This document shows, in pieces, positions 6,471 through 7,235 of a stretch of DNA of 7,235 bases (positions within the stretch are counted from its first letter, which is position 1; every line of letters starts with the position of its first letter). Location of the stretch: assembly GCA_958444395.1 (NCBI GenBank), contig CAUCOL010000094.1, forward strand, positions 1 through 7,235. Reading direction: 5' to 3'. The notes under the pieces are model-generated. The model saw only the letters and a program-made list of their open reading frames with translations, searched no databases and was not told the DNA's origin. The translations under genes were made by a program, and so were the position numbers. The DNA is from an uncultured Lachnospiraceae bacterium. Its GTDB lineage: Bacteria; Bacillota; Clostridia; Lachnospirales; Lachnospiraceae.

Positions 6471-6657
6471 TGGTGGGAGGGATACGGGCATATGCCTCCC
6501 ACCAGGGACAGACGGGCAGAGCCACTGTTTTGTCCGCCGTCCGTCCTGTTCCGATTATTGACATGAGATCGATCCGGTCTTCGGGCAAAAGTCCCGGATC
6601 ACATACTGAATTATTTCTTTGCCGCAGACGGATACGAGCCGTACCGGCTGCCAGCCG
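6471..6657. repeat. Cluster of inverted repeats (REP-like)
   Basis: The stretch 6352-6657 has no recognisable gene besides the operon promoter at its left end. It holds a perfect 10-bp inverted repeat TGGTGGGAGG/CCTCCCACCA (6471-6480 with 6495-6504). Next is an imperfect one, GGACAGACGG with CCGTCCGTCC (6506-6515 with 6538-6547, one mismatch), then GATCCGG/CCGGATC (6571-6577 with 6594-6600), and the palindrome CGGCTG-C-CAGCCG (6645-6657). No U-run follows any of them on either strand, so they do not look like intrinsic terminators. The word GGATACG recurs at 6480, 6630 and 7009. REP-like extragenic elements are the best guess; no transposase is present. Confidence 0.45.
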
Positions 6658-6957
6658 TCAGACACTTTTGATCTGTATAAAATCTATCTGAATAATATGT
6701 CCTGCGTCGTTTTCGGTATAATTCTTCATATAATAACTATCTTCAAGCACCCGGTGCAGTGATTCTTTTTCGTCCATCGAATAGGGCTCACCATCCAGGC
6801 AAAAAGCGACGCCGGCAGCATCCGCCATTTCCAGTTCGGATACCATCCAGTCATACATCTGTTCCTTCAGATCTTTTGATTCCACTTTCAAATACACACC
6901 CTCCCCTGCTCCGGCAGAATTGTGAGATACAATGTGTGATACGTTCTGCAATTCCAC
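6658..6957 (-). CDS. Small hypothetical protein, possibly decayed
   Basis: I do not recognise a family. The frame encodes 99 aa, beginning at GTG (6957) without a ribosome binding site. A TTG at 6891 (codon 23) has GGGGAGG about 8 nt upstream and would give a 77-aa protein starting at LKVESKDLKEQ. The product is acidic and soluble-looking, with no signal peptide or membrane segment. A likely helix (DLKEQMYDWMVSELEMADAA) is followed by GVAFCLDGEPYSMDEKESLH and a C-terminal strand GHIIQIDFIQIKSV. Its composition is protein-like, unlike the shadow frames, which supports a real or formerly real gene. The frame is also open upstream to a TAG (6999-6997) and downstream past the TGA for 64 codons to a TAA (6465-6463). 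A strong promoter lies upstream at 7090-7119, but its ribosome binding site is about 90 nt from this start. Confidence 0.42.
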   Translation of the reverse strand: MELQNVSHIVSHNSAGAGEGVYLKVESKDLKEQMYDWMVSELEMADAAGVAFCLDGEPYSMDEKESLHRVLEDSYYMKNYTENDAGHIIQIDFIQIKSV

Positions 6958-7007
6958 CGAACTTGAAATCTTGTTGTTGACGGAGCATTCGAATCCCTAT
7001 ATACGCT

Positions 7008-7046
7008 GGATACGGGTCTGTCCCTGTCTGACACTTTCTGACACTT
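7008..7046. repeat. Tandem TCTGACACTT repeat with inverted GGGACAGAC word
   Basis: TCTGACACTT occurs twice in tandem (7027-7036 and 7037-7046). Directly to the left lies GTCTGTCCC (7017-7025), the reverse complement of GGGACAGAC at 6505-6513, and GGATACGGG (7009-7017), which also occurs at 6480-6488. A related ACACTTTTGATC end sits at the stop of the small reading frame (about 6661-6672). These shared words bracket the small frame, as dispersed REP-like copies would. Confidence 0.45.
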
Positions 7047-7047
7047 T

Positions 7048-7055
7048 CCTCCTTT
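7048..7055 (-). promoter_or_regulatory. Orphan consensus ribosome binding site
   Basis: AAAGGAGG reads on the - strand at 7055-7048, but no ATG follows at the usual 5-10 nt. A GTG comes after only 3 nt (7044) and opens a 15-codon frame (MSESVRQGQTRIQRI, stop TAG 6999-6997). That short frame is in phase with the small hypothetical reading frame further on. The site falls exactly at the edge of the tandem repeat. Confidence 0.5.
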
Positions 7056-7089
7056 CATTTTTTATAAAAGATTCGTTTCTCCGACTCCT

Positions 7090-7119
7090 ATTATACCTGC
7101 GTATAAAGTGCTATGGCAA
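7090..7119 (-). promoter_or_regulatory. Sigma-A promoter reading into the small-ORF/repeat region
   Basis: A perfect TATAAT (-10, 7095-7090) lies 18 nt downstream of TTGCCA (-35, 7119-7114) on the - strand. The start point should be near 7083, leading through the orphan ribosome binding site and the repeats into the 6658-6957 frame. An inverted repeat, GCGTTT (7131-7136) with AAACGC (7146-7151), lies 11 nt upstream of the -35, and a direct repeat TTCTCACATT (7192-7201 and 7203-7212) lies further upstream. Either could bind a regulator; this is speculative. Confidence 0.65.
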
Positions 7120-7235
7120 GCATAAACAGGGCGTTTACGTGTAGAAAACGCTCTCTGGTCTTTGGATAATATGCACCATTTTTCTTTCATTTTCTCACAT
7201 TATTCTCACATTCATACCCCATTCTTCTCTCCTCT

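Noticed and set aside
6471..6504. Intrinsic terminator for the small reading frame
   Set aside because: The 10-bp stem is strong, but neither side is followed by a U-run (AAATATAAC on one strand, GGGACAGACG on the other).
6980..7000. tRNA-like ATTCGAAT word (T-loop-like) near GGAGCATTCGAATCCC
   Set aside because: The flanking five bases do not pair into a T stem, and no acceptor or anticodon arms are present on either strand.
7062..7190. 42-codon - strand frame (starts MKEKWCILSK) and an 11-codon frame before it with an ATGA overlap
   Set aside because: The first contains the TATAAT promoter, has only a weak ribosome binding site, and shows no recognisable features. The second, although preceded by GGAG, is too short to support at the window edge.
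1..7235. CRISPR array, insertion sequence, prophage or toxin–antitoxin module
   Set aside because: No regularly spaced repeats, transposase, integrase or phage genes are visible on either strand; the repeats found are short and irregular.

Overview
The window looks like chromosome from a spore-forming member of the Clostridia, most plausibly Lachnospiraceae. The reasons are the sporulation genes (a SPOCS/LysM protein of the SipL type, a CwlD-type amidase, a spore-type GH18 hydrolase), the Bacillota gene order tsaC(ywlC)–ywlE–rpiB, moderate GC content and strong AGGAGG ribosome binding sites. The family assignment is inference from protein content; no ribosomal marker is present.

Layout. At the left edge (2-346, + strand) lies the C-terminal end of the SipL-like protein. 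It is followed by about 400 bp without a gene, holding a palindrome-rich structured element (about 440-594) and a bidirectional hairpin terminator (596-621). The terminator serves the convergent ilvE gene (branched-chain aminotransferase, - strand), which has its own near-consensus sigma-A promoter (TTGACA-17-TAAAAT). Upstream of ilvE on the - strand is a compact four-gene operon, read right to left: a membrane-anchored GH18 protein (promoter TTGCCT-17-TATACT with an extended -10), cwlD, tsaC/sua5, and a fused gene joining a low-molecular-weight phosphatase-like domain to ribose-5-phosphate isomerase B. cwlD and tsaC abut with no gap, and tsaC and the fusion are 14 nt apart with the ribosome binding site on the tsaC stop codon. 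No terminator is visible inside the operon.

The right 0.8 kb (about 6457-7235) is different in character. It has dense inverted repeats, recurring GGATACG and GGGACAGAC words, a tandem TCTGACACTT repeat, a good promoter followed by an orphan ribosome binding site, and one small unrecognised reading frame (6658-6957). That frame stays open on both sides except for one stop codon on each side. It reads as a repeat-invaded or decaying locus.

How the genes fit together: the GH18 protein and CwlD point to spore cortex peptidoglycan processing, and the SipL-like fragment to spore coat assembly. TsaC (tRNA t6A), RpiB (pentose phosphate pathway) and IlvE (branched-chain amino acids) are housekeeping. 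The most unusual point is the phosphatase–RpiB fusion: the phosphatase P-loop has lost its essential arginine, and a good ribosome binding site plus ATG are still present at the domain junction.
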